Shown here in pieces: positions 40,174-51,358 of a DNA stretch of 64,000 nt. The position numbers and the translations under genes were made by a program. The first letter of the stretch is position 1; each line of letters starts with the position of its first letter. The stretch spans positions 45,055 through 109,054 of the forward strand of contig WHUX01000178.1 of the NCBI GenBank assembly GCA_015179025.1. The letters run 5' to 3'. The notes below the pieces were generated by a model, which saw only the letters and a program-made list of their open reading frames with translations, was not told the origin of the DNA and ran no database searches. The stretch comes from Terfezia claveryi. Taxonomy: Eukaryota; Ascomycota; Pezizomycetes; Pezizales; Pezizaceae.

Positions 40174-40913
40174 GTATTGTTGGAATTTGCCTACGATGCC
40201 AAGCGCTTTATTTTGCACAACCGGTCAATTATTGAAATGTCACCGCTTCAAGTTTACTATGCTGCGCTGTTATTCACACCAAAAGCCAGCTTAATTCGGA
40301 GCCAATACCTGAAAAGAATCCCGTGGATTCATCTACAGCCTGAGGTTACACAAAAATGGAGCCCATTGATACAAACATTTGACGGTCATAGATCTGCGGT
40401 CACGGCAGTTGTGTTCTCGCCAGACGGAAAGCTAGTTGCCTCTGCATCATATGACTACACAGTGAGGCTATGGGACCCAGCAACAGGAGCGTCATGCGGG
40501 GTTCTTAAGAGTCATTCAGGCAGTGTCAACGCAGTTGTGTTCTCGCCCGACGGAAAGCTAGTTGCCTCTGCATCAGCTGACGAGTCAGTGAGGCTATGGG
40601 ACCCAGTAACAAGACAGTCATGCGGGGTTCTTGAGGGTCATTCAAGTTGTGTCAATGCAGTTGTATTCTCCCCCGACGGAAAGCTAGTTGCCTCTACATC
40701 AAATGACAAATCAGTGAGGCTCTGGGACCCAGTAACAGGAGCGTCATGCGGGGTTCTTGAGGGTCATTCAAGATTGGTCAATGCAGTTGTGTTCTCGCCC
40801 GACGGAAAGCTAGTTGCCTCTGCATCAGGTGACAACACAGTGAGGCTATGGGACCCAGTAACAGGAGTGTCATGCGGGGTTCTTGAGGGTCATTCAGAAT
40901 GGGTCAATGCAGT

Positions 40914-40918
40914 TGTGT
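40914..40918 (+). repeat. 5-bp target duplication (left copy), TGTGT
   Basis: TGTGT precedes the left LTR and recurs at 47419-47423 after the right LTR. Removing the element and one copy restores GCAGTTGTGTTCTCGCCCGA, the repeat consensus of the WD40 gene. Confidence 0.9.
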
Positions 40919-41628
40919 TGTTATGAATCTCACGTGAGGGTGGTCTACGCAGAGGCGGAAAACCGAAGCCGACAGCCGCTGAGGCCAACGACGTGGATTG
41001 ATCACCCACAGCAGGTCTAGCAATGGGCCCTCTAGCTCATACCTATGGGTTGAGTAGAGAGACTGGCCGGGACAAGGAAGTGTGTGCACCGTTCTAGCGA
41101 TGACCAAGAGGGTTGGGGCTAGGTCGTATTGGCTTATGGGATAACTGCTTCTTACGGAGGACCGGTTCAAGGCATATTCGATTTCCAATCATTGATTTCC
41201 AAGCCGCTGATGTCTACGTTGTTGATTTGCAAGCATGTCTCCGTTTCCCTTATTTCCAATCAATGATTTGCAATCATTGATTTTCAAGCTGCTCCGTCAT
41301 TGATTCCTAAGCTGCTTATATCTCCGTCATTGATTTGCAATCATGTCTCCGAGGTTTAGGAAGCTCATGCCGTGAGCATGTGGGGGGGGTCAGGACGATC
41401 CCCGAGATGTCTATATAAGGGGCCTCTGCTACCTAGATAGAAAGGGCAGAACCCAAGCACTGTCTTGTATACTTCTTCGAAAGCCTAAGCACTATATCTC
41501 CTTGATCTCTACACTTTCGTCACCCTCGCACACCCGTCCCTGTTGTGCTAGCTCCACTAAACGCCACTAGAAGCTCGCTAAGCTCTTTACCTCATAATTG
41601 GCCCGGACTAGACTGTCCGCCCCTAACA
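40919..41628 (+). repeat. 5' LTR
   Basis: Starts TGTTATG and ends CTAACA. Contains a TATA element CTATATAAGG at about 41411 and, 44 bp further, AAGCACTGT, the segment complementary to the primer site. Confidence 0.95.
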
Positions 41629-41630
41629 TT

Positions 41631-41639
41631 ACAGTGCTT
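41631..41639 (+). promoter_or_regulatory. Putative self-priming primer-binding site
   Basis: ACAGTGCTT, two bases after the 5' LTR, is the exact complement of AAGCACTGT at 41455-41463 in the LTR, just downstream of the TATA box where transcription should start. No TGG of a tRNA-primed site is present. This is the arrangement used by Tf1/sushi elements, whose transcript 5' end primes reverse transcription. Confidence 0.7.
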
Positions 41640-41694
41640 TTCTCCGGCATCCTCAATCTTGGACGTACCGATACCTAAAAAGATAGCGGAAAAA

Positions 41695-42789
41695 ATGTCG
41701 AGTATTGACCATGCCAACGAGAGCTCAGCAGAGCCCCAAAATACGATCGCCTCCCTCACACAGATCAACTCAGTACTCATTGCTCAGCTCAAAGCAATGG
41801 AAGCCAGAGTTAGTACTCTGGAATCGGGTTCTGCAACACCAAGAATCCCAGAGAGAGGCGCAACCACAGACCGGCGAACTCCCGCCCACCCAACCCCTGA
41901 CCCTCCAACCAGGCGGCAAAGTCCCACCCCATCCAGTCAAAATGTGTCCTTCAACATCCGCCCGCCAGAAAAATTCTCCGGAGACCGGACAGAACTTGAA
42001 CATTTTCTGTTCCACTTAGAAGGATACTTCAAGCTGAGAAGAGTAAAAGCAGAAGAGGATAAGATAGTAATAGCTGGAATGTCGATGAAGGGTTCGGCGC
42101 TCTCATGGTGGAAGCTGAACGAGGCTAAGTGGAAGACATGGGAGGAAGCAAAAGAAGCACTCTTAGCACATTTTTCTGACCATTACCAAGCTGATAATAC
42201 GCACAGACAGATCTATGAGCTTAAGCAGACCAGAGCCGTCCAAGATTATCTCGCCACCATGGATCGGTTGAATGCATATGCGGAGATACCTCAAACCCTT
42301 CTCATTCGAATAATCCTTATGGGGATTAAGCCTCGGCTCCGATCGAAGATGACTCATTACGAGGACCTCAGAGACCAGCCAACCAAATGGTTGAAGAAAT
42401 TAGTCCAAATGGACATCGCCCAGGCTGAACAAAACTCAAAAAATCAGCCCACAAAGCGGACATATTCCGATCGATCCCGCATAGATCGGTCAACTCAACG
42501 TTCGTCAGACCAATCAGAGGTGACTACGGATACCATCAATAAGAGAAAGAAAGAAAACCGGTGCCTCAAATGTGGTAAGACTGGACATAGAATTGCTGAT
42601 TGCCAGAGTATCCGTTACCGACAAACCCCACCCCCAATGAACCCACCCAAGCCATTCATCGGCAACCCACCCAAATCATCAGATGTCTCTGCTCCCGCAG
42701 CAAAAAAGGCAAGGACGGACACCGGTACACTACGAATAACTCAACTAGACTCTGACCCTGAATTTAAATCCGAAGAAAATCAGCAATAA
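41695..42789 (+). CDS. Gag polyprotein of the Ty3 element
   Basis: About 364 residues from ATG 41695 (MSSIDHANESSAEP). A coiled segment (LIAQLKAMEARVSTLESGS) precedes the retrotransposon Gag core (FSGDRTELEHFLFHLEGYFK ... WWKLNEAKWKTWEEAKEALL). A CCHC zinc knuckle (CLKCGKTGHRIADC) lies near the C-terminus. It ends in TAA at 42787-42789; pol begins in another frame without overlap. Confidence 0.85.
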   Translation: MSSIDHANESSAEPQNTIASLTQINSVLIAQLKAMEARVSTLESGSATPRIPERGATTDRRTPAHPTPDPPTRRQSPTPSSQNVSFNIRPPEKFSGDRTELEHFLFHLEGYFKLRRVKAEEDKIVIAGMSMKGSALSWWKLNEAKWKTWEEAKEALLAHFSDHYQADNTHRQIYELKQTRAVQDYLATMDRLNAYAEIPQTLLIRIILMGIKPRLRSKMTHYEDLRDQPTKWLKKLVQMDIAQAEQNSKNQPTKRTYSDRSRIDRSTQRSSDQSEVTTDTINKRKKENRCLKCGKTGHRIADCQSIRYRQTPPPMNPPKPFIGNPPKSSDVSAPAAKKARTDTGTLRITQLDSDPEFKSEENQQ

Positions 42790-42794
42790 GATGA

Positions 42795-45700
42795 AGGAGA
42801 TTCAGATTCGGGAAAAGACTAAGGGGTTCGACCAAAACAATCGGCCGAACCCCTAGACATGAACCTTTACTTACAGTACCGATATTGATTGCTGGGCTAG
42901 AAATAGAAGCCATTGTCGATTGCGGGGCTTCTGCACCTGTAGTAGGCTCTAAAGTTGCGAAAAGACTTGGAGTCTGGAAAAGAAAAAACTGCGTGTCGGT
43001 GTCTCAAGGTGACGGCACCAAGCTAAAAGGCGGTAAATTTGTGGCAAATACTACCTTCTCGATACCCGATATAGGCCACAAATTCTCATTGGACGCAGAA
43101 GTATTGGATATTGGAAAAAGGGATGTTATCTTGGGATTGTCTTGGTTGAAGGAAAATGATTTAGTAATTAATACCCCGGAGTCAAGGTTAGAATGTTGGA
43201 ATAAAAGAGAAAGTACTACGATACCCACCGTGGCAATACCCAGTTCTACGATACCCACCGCGGCAATACCCAGCTCTACGATACCCAGTGCGGCGACACC
43301 CAGCTATATAATACCCTGCAAGACATACAACATACCTACTATCATGACGTTAGACTTGGAGGCTGAACCCCTAGATCACAGCGAGATTCTGCTTATAATT
43401 GACGCAACTAGCCGCTATACCCAATATGCGCAGGTATTCTCTGCAGAACAAGCTTCTAGATTGCCAAAGCATAAACCCTGGGATCACTCTATTCCGCTCA
43501 ATGACCCAAAGGCTAAAGTACCGAACGGCCCAATCTACAAAATGACCTGGGAGGAAGAGATTGCTTTAGAACGGTATTTAGAGGAAAACATCCCAGTGGG
43601 GAAAGTAAGGAAATCGAGATCAGCTGCTGGAGCACCAATATTATTCGTGCGGAAAAAAGACGGTTCCCTCCGCTTGTGTGTGGATTATAGAGGCATAAAC
43701 CGCATTACGATACCCAATAGATACCCATTGCCTCTTATCAACGACTTGCTGGATAGAACTAAGGGAGCCAAATGGCTAACCAAGCTCGACCTCAAAAATG
43801 GTTATAACTTGATCCGCATTGCAGCTGGCGAGGAGTGGAAGACAGCCTTCAAAACAACAAAAGGGCTGTTTGAGTATACCGTTATGCCATTTGGCCTAAC
43901 CAATGCCCCTGCATCTTTCCAAGAAATGATGGATACTATCTTTGAAGAAATTGCGTTCTTAGGGGTGATTTGGTATTTGGATGATATTCTAATATTTGGA
44001 GGACAAACAGAGGCGGAACATCAGCGAATTGTAGAGAAAGTACTGCAGAAGTGTATGGATCATGGCTTGGCTGTTAACCTACCGAAGTCCGAATTCCATG
44101 TCCCCGAAACCATCTTCCTAGGTCATATCATCAATGGCCGAGAGGTCAAAATGGACCCAGCTAAGCTAGATACTATGGCTAGCTGGCCAACCCCAACTAA
44201 GAAAAAGGAGGTTCAAGCATTTTTGGGTTTTGCTAATTATTACCGTCGTTTTATTGCGCAATACAGTGCAAAAGCAAGGCCCTTAACTGAACTCACCAAG
44301 GATATACCATTTTCATGGGGGGCTAGACAGCAGCAGGCCTTTGATGACCTACGAGCAGAGTTCATGGCAGCGCCAATTCTTACTCAGTTCGACCGCACAC
44401 TTGACACCATCATGGAAACGGACGCCAGCAATCAGGCCATTGCTGGAGTACTATCCCAGTATCACGGTCGCAATACTGGCGATAAGCTATCAACTATTAA
44501 AACCCTGCATCCGGTGGATTATCACTCAAAAATACTGGATTCTACCCAAAGAAACTGGCCAATTCACGATAAAGAACTCTTTGCTATAGTGGACTGTTTT
44601 CGCAAATGGCGAGCTTGGCTGGTCGGTATACCAGTCAACGTCTACACTGACCACCAAGGCCTGCAGTACTTCAACACCAAGCAAAAGCTCAACTCTAGAC
44701 AAGCCACCTGGTACCAGAAACTGGCCGAATTCAGATTCACGATTACATATCGGCCGGGCCCCAAAATGGGTAAACCAGATGCGCTTAGCCGAAGAGCAGG
44801 AGAAGAGAAGTCAGGTGCAGAAGAACGTCTACTAAAAGAAGGCCAGCTACTGTTAGAAGAAGAGGTAGGCCACCAAGTGGAGGACCCCTCGCTAGAAAAC
44901 ATCGACGTATCAGGATGGCCTAGGCGAGACAGTGGCTTATTGGAGGTACCGCCGGAACACAAATTGGAGGTTTTGAGACAGTGTCATGACAGTAAGGTTG
45001 CAGGGCACTGGGGGAAAGCACGCACAGAAGAGCTTGTTAGCCGGAATTTTGTATGGGAAAACTGGCAGGAAGATGTGGCATCTTATGTGGCAGGGTGTTT
45101 GCCTTGTCAAAAGGCTAAATCAGATAGACATTCAAGGCAAACAAAGCTAGTACCGATGCCGACAGGAAACCGACCTTAGGAAGAGATTGCGATGGATTTT
45201 GTGGGCGAATTGCCAGATTCTGAGGGCTTTAATGTGATTTTGGTAATAACTGACAGATTCACCAAGATGCAGCGGTATATAGCTGCAAAAACAACATGGA
45301 CAGCAGAGGATGTAGCCAATGCTTATATCACTGATATTTGGAAGCTCCATGGCTTGCCAAGGCACATCACCTCTGACCGTGGACCTCAATTTGCCTCAGA
45401 AATGTTCAGACAACTAAACCAAAAGCTGGACATCCACCTCCGATTATCCACAGCCCACCACCCCCAAACGGATGGCTTGTCGGAACGAGCAATTCAGACT
45501 CTAAAGCAATACCTCCGTATTTTCTGCCATGACCGGCAAAATCGCTGGTTAAGGTGGCTACCCTTGGCTGAGTTTGCATACAACTCAACCGCAACCTCAA
45601 CACATGGATACTCACCATTCAGATCTCTCTATGGATTTGACCCTAGAGCTATTCATCTAAATACGGAATATCAGCTCAGTTCACCTGCAGCTGAAGAATG

Positions 45701-46232
45701 GCTGGACCGCATGACCTCGGTGCATAGTCAAATCCATGAGACCCTCAAGCACATCAACGATAGGAGAAGCTCACTATCCATGGAAAAGGCTAGAACTTAT
45801 GAGCCTGGCAACCAGGTGCTAGTAGACCGACGCAACCTTACCATCAAAGCGGGCAACAACCGATCTCTTATGACCAAATGGATCGGCCCATATAAAGTAA
45901 TACGAAAAGTCGGAACCCATGCGTATGACCTTGATATACCGAAGGGTACCAGGCTGCACAAGGTTGTCCACACTACGTTGCTGAAGCCATTCCACGACCG
46001 AGCAGACCCACAGGCCATGGATGTGGAAGAAGATGAAGACATTGAGTATGGTGTCGAGGAAATTGTAGATTCGGTACGCAGGAAAGGCAAGGTCTTGTAC
46101 CGAATCCGATGGCAGGGGTACAGCCCTGAAGACGATACCTGGCAAACTTTAGATACTATGTCATGCAGGAATGAAGTGAGAGCATTTCATGACAAGTTTC
46201 CAAGGAAACCCAGAGATACGCGATTTTGCTGA
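42795..46232 (+). pseudogene. Pol polyprotein of the Ty3 element, one in-frame TAG
   Basis: The frame opens after TGA at 42795 and runs to 46232, interrupted only by TAG at 45177-45179. Order: aspartic protease (AIVDCGASAPVV), reverse transcriptase (YLDDILIFG), RNase H (ETDAS, YTDHQGLQYF), zinc-binding H2C2 (HDSKVAGHWGKARTEEL ... CLPCQKAK), integrase core (MDFVGELP, TSDRGPQFAS, HPQTDGLSERAIQTLK) and a C-terminal chromodomain (VEEIVDSVRRKGKVLYRIRW, then QGYSPEDDTW), which in this clade steers integration. The stop replaces Trp in the usual RPWEEIAMDF context, a G to A change. Whether read-through or mutation applies is not decided by sequence. Confidence 0.85.
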
Positions 46233-46708
46233 AAAAGCCATCCATTGTCTACGTCTATACTATTGTCTACCAAACTCACAACAATACATATTGTCCCTCG
46301 AAACTATACCACACTAGTGTGGTATAGTTTGGCCATTGCGTGCGCTCCTTAGAGTCACGTTTATAGCCAATTACCTACGCCACAGCCTACGCCGTCACAA
46401 CTACCTACGCCTGCAAGGTTAAGGCATGAGGTCATACCTTTCCTACCTTTTATTGGCTTTTTCCCACTGGGTTTTGCTAATAAAAAGGGAGGTTTTACTG
46501 GTGACCGAACCATATTGACAATATGATAGGGCACACCGGCCACCGAATGGGCCCCACGATCGATGAGTCGATTAGATTGGGATGTTGGAACCTGGCATTA
46601 GCAGCGGGAACCAAAGGTTGTGGCCCATTCATACTCATATTGAGAGGAACATGTACCATGAGCCCTGAGGTCAGCAGTCGGGACGACCTGCTTTTCAAGG
46701 GGGGGTAA

Positions 46709-47418
46709 TGTTATGAATCTCACGTGAGGGTGGTCTACGCAGAGGCGGAAAACCGAAGCCGACAGCCGCTGAGGCCAACGACGTGGATTGATCACCCACA
46801 GCAGGTCTAGCAATGGGCCCTCTAGCTCATACCTATGGGTTGAGTAGAGAGACTGGCCGGGACAAGGAAGTGTGTGCACCGTTCTAGCGATGACCAAGAG
46901 GGTTGGGGCTAGGTCGTATTGGCTTATGGGATAACTGCTTCTTACGGAGGACCGGTTCAAGGCATATTCGATTTCCAATCATTGATTTCCAAGCCGCTGA
47001 TGTCTACGTTGTTGATTTGCAAGCATGTCTCCGTTTCCCTTATTTCCAATCAATGATTTGCAATCATTGATTTTCAAGCTGCTCCGTCATTGATTCCTAA
47101 GCTGCTTATATCTCCGTCATTGATTTGCAATCATGTCTCCGAGGTTTAGGAAGCTCATGCCGTGAGCATGTGGGGGGGGTCAGGACGATCCCCGAGATGT
47201 CTATATAAGGGGCCTCTGCTACCTAGATAGAAAGGGCAGAACCCAAGCACTGTCTTGTATACTTCTTCGAAAGCCTAAGCACTATATCTCCTTGATCTCT
47301 ACACTTTCGTCACCCTCGCACACCCGTCCCTGTTGTGCTAGCTCCACTAAACGCCACTAGAAGCTCGCTAAGCTCTTTACCTCATAATTGGCCCGGACTA
47401 GACTGTCCGCCCCTAACA
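46709..47418 (+). repeat. 3' LTR
   Basis: 710 bp, apparently identical to 40919-41628, preceded by the polypurine tract CAAGGGGGGGTAA. Confidence 0.95.
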
Positions 47419-48877
47419 TGTGTTCTCGCCCGACGGAACCCTAGTTGCCTCTGCATCAGGTGACAAGACAGTGAGGCTATGGGACCCAGTAACAGGAGTG
47501 TCATACGGGGTTCTTGAGGGTCATTCACAATCGGTCAACGCAGTTGTGTTCTCGCCCGACGGAAAGCTAGTTGCCTCTGCATCAGGTGACAATACAGTGA
47601 GGCTATGGGACCCAGTAACAGGAGTGTTATGCGGGGATCTTGAGGGTCATTCACAATGGGTCAATGCAGTTGTGTTCTCGCCCGACGGAACGCTAGTTGC
47701 CTCTGCATCAAATGACAACACAGTGAGGCTATGGGACCCAGCAACAGGACAGTCATGCGGGGTTCTTAATGACCCAATCAGAATCAAAGCAGTTGTGTTC
47801 TCTCCCGACGGAAAGCTAGTTGCCTCTGCATCAAATGACAACACAGTGAGGCTCTGGGACCCAGTAACAGGAGCGTCATGTAGGGTTCTTAAGGGTCATT
47901 CAAACCAGGTCAACGCAGTTGTGTTCTCGCCCGACGGAAAGCTAGTTGCCTCTGCATCAGCTGACAAAACAGTGAGGTTATGGGACCCAGTAGCAGGAGT
48001 GTCATGCGGGGTTCTTGAGGGTCATTCAAAATGGGTCAGCGCAGTTGTGTTCTCGCCCGACGGAAAGCTAGTTGCCTCTGCATCAGGTGACAACACAGTG
48101 AGGCTATGGGACCCAGTAACAGGAGTGTCATGCGGGGTTCTTGAGGGTCATTCAAACACCGTCAACGCAGTTGTGTTCTCACCCGACGGAAAGCTAGTTG
48201 CCTCTGGATCATTTGACAAAGTGAGGCTATGGGACACAGCAACAGGAGTGTTATGCGGGGTTCTTGAGGGTCATTCAAACACCGTCAAAACAGTTGTGTT
48301 CTCGCTCGACGGAAAGCTAGTTGCCTCTGGATTATTTGACAAGACAGTGAGGCTATGGGACACAGCAACAGGAGTGTTATGCGGGGTTCTTGAGGATCAT
48401 TCATGCATTGTCAATGCAGTTGTATTCTCACCAGACGGAAAGCTAGTCGCTTCCTCATCATATGACAGGACAGTGAGGCTATGGGATATTATCAAAAAGT
48501 CAACAATTGAAGTAATTCATACAGAAGGATATATTCAACACCTAGCTTTCTCTGATGCGACAAAACTGCATACAAACCGTGGTATGCTAACTCTGGCATC
48601 TCAGGTCGATCCCAGCACTACCACACCGGCGACCTTTTCTCCATTACTCTTTGTTACTGATAAATGGGTGACCTGGAATATGAAGAAAATACTATTCCTT
48701 CCTTTGGATTACCGATCATTACTCTCCGCGGCGAAAGACAACATTCTAGTAGTTGTTCATGAATCCGGTCGTGTTATCTCCATATGCTTCGACCCTGTGG
48801 CTCTCGCTCATGAGTTTCCACGTCTGCTCTCATCTCCAGCTGTTGTTCAAGGTAGGTATAGGAGTATTGAGTTTTAA
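47419..48877 (+). pseudogene. NACHT-WD40 STAND protein, 3' part (WD40 propeller)
   Basis: Continues the gene broken at 40918 in the same frame once the retrotransposon and one TGTGT are removed. Nine further WD40 units of about 42 residues follow (FSPDGKLVASASGDNTVRLWD pattern), giving 13 in all; most are nearly identical at DNA level, the last three diverge (GLFDKTVRLWDTATG, SSYDRTVRLWDIIKK). A non-repeat tail follows. The frame ends in TAA inside a 33-bp LINE tail (48859-48891) that lies at a likely splice donor CAAG/GTAGGT, so the true 3' end is probably in a further exon. Confidence 0.85.
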
Positions 48878-48891
48878 AAAAAAAAAAAAAA
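48859..48891 (+). mobile_element. Ultra-short LINE tail insertion (about 33 bp)
   Basis: TTCAAGGTAGGTA is duplicated on both sides (48846-48858 and 48892-48904). The insert is TAGGAGTATTGAGTTTT plus an A run, matching the last bases of the LINE at 11287-13696 (ATAGGAGTACTAAGTTTT). The duplicated segment contains the potential splice donor of the STAND gene, and the insert creates the apparent stop. Confidence 0.8.
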
Positions 48892-48904
48892 TTCAAGGTA
48901 GGTA

Positions 48905-50155
48905 TCCACGCAAATTTCTGCTAGCCTAGATTAGGTTAGCATATGTGGAAAAGTGTTCGCTAATTCATGACATCCGGATTTATAGGAACGTAAGGGGATG
49001 TTCCAGACAGACCGATCTGTTGAATAAGGTAATCGATGCCGGCTAAGTAAGGAATGTAACGGCTGGATGAGAACGGTTAGTGTGACGGACGGTTAGATAG
49101 GGGAGGGAAAGCTAGAAGGAAAAGACCGAAAGGTAAAGGGTATGCGTGTGAACTGAATGCGGAGGTAACAGGGTATGTGGAAAAAGTGATGAGGTACTGG
49201 TTACTGTTGTTGCCGTTGTTGTTATTGCCTTCTTATTGTCTATTTAAGGCGGACATTCTCCTCTCTTCTATATGTATTGATTATTCATTCGCAGACGTTG
49301 CAATATATACTCTCTCTTCTATATTACCGCGGTGCGCATACCGTGTGTTTCTTTTACGATCAGATATCAAGACTGCTAGATAAGTAGCAAAAACAGAAGG
49401 GTAACTGTATTCAGGATGTTAGGGGGGCGAGGTAGTGGTTATAGGATGGGGCAAAGTGGATATTCAATACTATCTCTCGGGGCGTGCACTTTAAAACAAC
49501 CATGCCAGTTATACAGTTAACTCTCGTTATAAGCATACGGTCGGGACCCCGGGCGGGTATTCTTATATCGAATATATGCTTATATCAAGTGAAAATTACA
49601 CATATGTGTATAAATTTTGCGTAACTCATTACTCGGATTCAAGTTATTCTAACCTAGGACGAGAAACCGCATTCTCCGGGTCAAAGCCCTGTGAATTCTG
49701 CAACCCCGCGGCCGGTCCCTGCTCCTCCCCTCCCCGTACTAAAGACAGCCACCATGACACGGCCCGCTTCCGGCAGTATCGAAAAATCCACCTTCACCTC
49801 CGCAGTGCCTCTCACATCTTCTCGCACTATTCTTGATCCGTCGCTATCCTCTCCGGGTTTCTCTTCTTCCCGTCTGCTGTCCAGGTACATTCAATTATAT
49901 GGTGAAACGGACAAATAGGATAACAAGGTAACTGAGGCTGCATAGGTCTGATATGGCAATAATCCCTAGGAATATATCAAAAACAAAGGAAGAAGCAGGA
50001 AAGAAAAAAAAAATATCATGCCAGGAATTAAACTTTTTCTTACGGCTAACTATGTACAAAATAGATCAGTGACCGCGTGGCAACCCTCCGATCCTCATTC
50101 GGGTGCCATCGTACTATGCCAGGTTGGGTAGGTAACAACAGGTACAATAACTAGA
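48905..50155. other. Intergenic, no confident gene
   Basis: Short frames only (49177-49383, 49576-49836). At 49512 a TA is followed by CAGTTAACTCTCGTTATAAG, resembling pogo/Fot-type termini, but no matching inverted end is visible nearby. Confidence 0.4.
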
Positions 50156-50159
50156 TGGA

Positions 50160-50585
50160 TTAAAAAGCAAGAATCATTGCTTCCATCGCAGTAGGCTTCC
50201 CCAAAGTACTCAACTGTACTGGCATCGCTCCCGGTGACATATCACTTTGCGCACTGAATCGATATGTCTCACTCCATCCCTGATGTGATCGTTCCCGAAT
50301 ACATCGCTGACAGGCCACAATACCGTCAACATTGCACACCTTCAGGTCTATTCCCACTTCTTCACATATTGCGCATTTCGCTATGCTTATCTCCGACATA
50401 GCTTCTGCGAATGAAGGAAGTGTGGGAATGGTGTGCTGAGGCCTCAAACCGCCAAGTACTGGTGATTGTGCTTGTATATTTTGATGTTGTGCCATATATC
50501 TTGTTGTTGAGGTGAGAGTTGAACGGATAGAAGCCGCCGGGATTAACAGGAGATCTTGGATGGACATTCCCACTATCTTGACAAT
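50160..50585 (-). pseudogene. Helitron protein N-terminal fragment
   Basis: The minus-strand frame has a Cys-rich unit, KCAICEEVGIDLKVC ... CQRCIRERSHQGW, then FSAQSDMSPGAMPVQLSTLG and PTAMEAMILAF. The order 'C..C ... C..C ... FS..N.M.PG..P..L..L...EEMLI' is the region just ahead of the Helitron helicase-like domain (DUF6570-type). The rest of the Rep-helicase is missing. The frame starts without clear Met near 50573. Confidence 0.65.
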
Positions 50586-50619
50586 TGGTGTCTCCTACAC
50601 ACAACTCCTCTAGTTGCAC

Positions 50620-51180
50620 TTCATGCTTGGCCTGTATAGCTCACTGTTAGTCTATGATTACTATTTGAATGGCTACGTACTTTCAGTTTGACAATACGCT
50701 TCGAGCGACAACTATGACAGGTCATACATCAACCATTATGCTGTGTACTTGTCCAGTGATCGGATCGTACCGGCGTAGGCATCGGGAATAGGCGACGGAA
50801 TTCATTATAGTGGAATGGATGGTACGTTATAACCTTTCTGATCTAGATTCAAAGCTAACTATAGATAGATAAGTGGCCGCGTCCCACGCTTGGCAGCCTT
50901 GGCCACCTTGAAATGAGAGGTTTTGCATAGCTGTTGGAATGACCAGTAGGGGCAGCAACACTAGCGAGCGGATAAGATAGCTAATGATCAATGAAGAGTC
51001 ACTTCACCAGTATAAGAACGAGTATTCGTGTGAGAACATATGAGTTGTATGAAAATGTATGAGTTGCTTATCCCTTTTAACCTCTAAAGAAGAGGCAGTC
51101 AGGCCAGCTCTATATACACTTAAGGGATAATGCTAAAGACTAAGTATTGCTGGAAAGCAGGAAATACTGGAGATACGTGA
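50620..51180. other. Intergenic, no gene
   Basis: I recognise no gene or element. The right part near 51000-51120 probably includes the LTR-side sequence of the copia element. Confidence 0.35.
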
Positions 51181-51185
51181 GTGAG

Positions 51186-51358
51186 TATCGCAATGACATG
51201 AGTGGCCGACATGACATTGGTGGCAGACATGACATATGTTAATGAATGTCATTGTATGACCTGAGTAGCTGCAATGACATGAGTGGCTGACATGACATAT
51301 GTTAATGAATGTCATTGTATGACCTGAGTAGCTGCAATGACATGAGTGGCCGACATAT
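51186..51358. repeat. Tandem repeat, about 72-bp unit
   Basis: Two and a half copies of CATGACATATGTTAATGAAT plus GTCATTGTATGACCTGAGTA and GCTGCAATGACATGAGTGGC. It lies just 3' of the copia polypurine tract and may be part of its LTR. Confidence 0.8.

Larger units (their letters stand above)
37901..40918 (+). pseudogene. NACHT-WD40 STAND protein, 5' part (split by retrotransposon)
   Basis: The N-terminus (MDGLSVAASVIAVVQIAGQV...) is the helical fungal N-terminal domain of STAND proteins (HeLo-like). After a short intron around 38340-38460 (exact sites unresolved) the frame RCLPETRVDLRQQIMDWFED leads into NACHT: P-loop GMAGTGKST and Walker B LVVVIDALDECD. A 128-nt intron (GTATGT at 40046, TGTCAG at 40173, with CTAACTAAT) follows. 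WD40 repeats start at about 40379, with four before the break (SPDGKLVASASYDYTVRLWD type). Reading stops at 40918, where a Ty3 element is inserted inside a blade; the rest is at 47419-48877. Such receptors act in heterokaryon incompatibility and immunity-like recognition. Repeats are nearly identical in DNA, as in Podospora het-e/het-d. Confidence 0.85.
40919..47418 (+). mobile_element. Ty3 chromodomain LTR retrotransposon, young insertion (6.5 kb)
   Basis: The complete unit is LTR (710 bp), gag, pol, LTR (710 bp), starting TGTTATGAATC and ending CCCCTAACA. By eye the two LTRs are identical, so insertion is recent. The purine tract CAAGGGGGGGTAA sits just before the right LTR. The primer site is of the self-priming type (see 41631-41639). 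Despite its youth, pol carries an in-frame TAG and is not in frame with gag, so this copy may need help to move. Confidence 0.95.
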
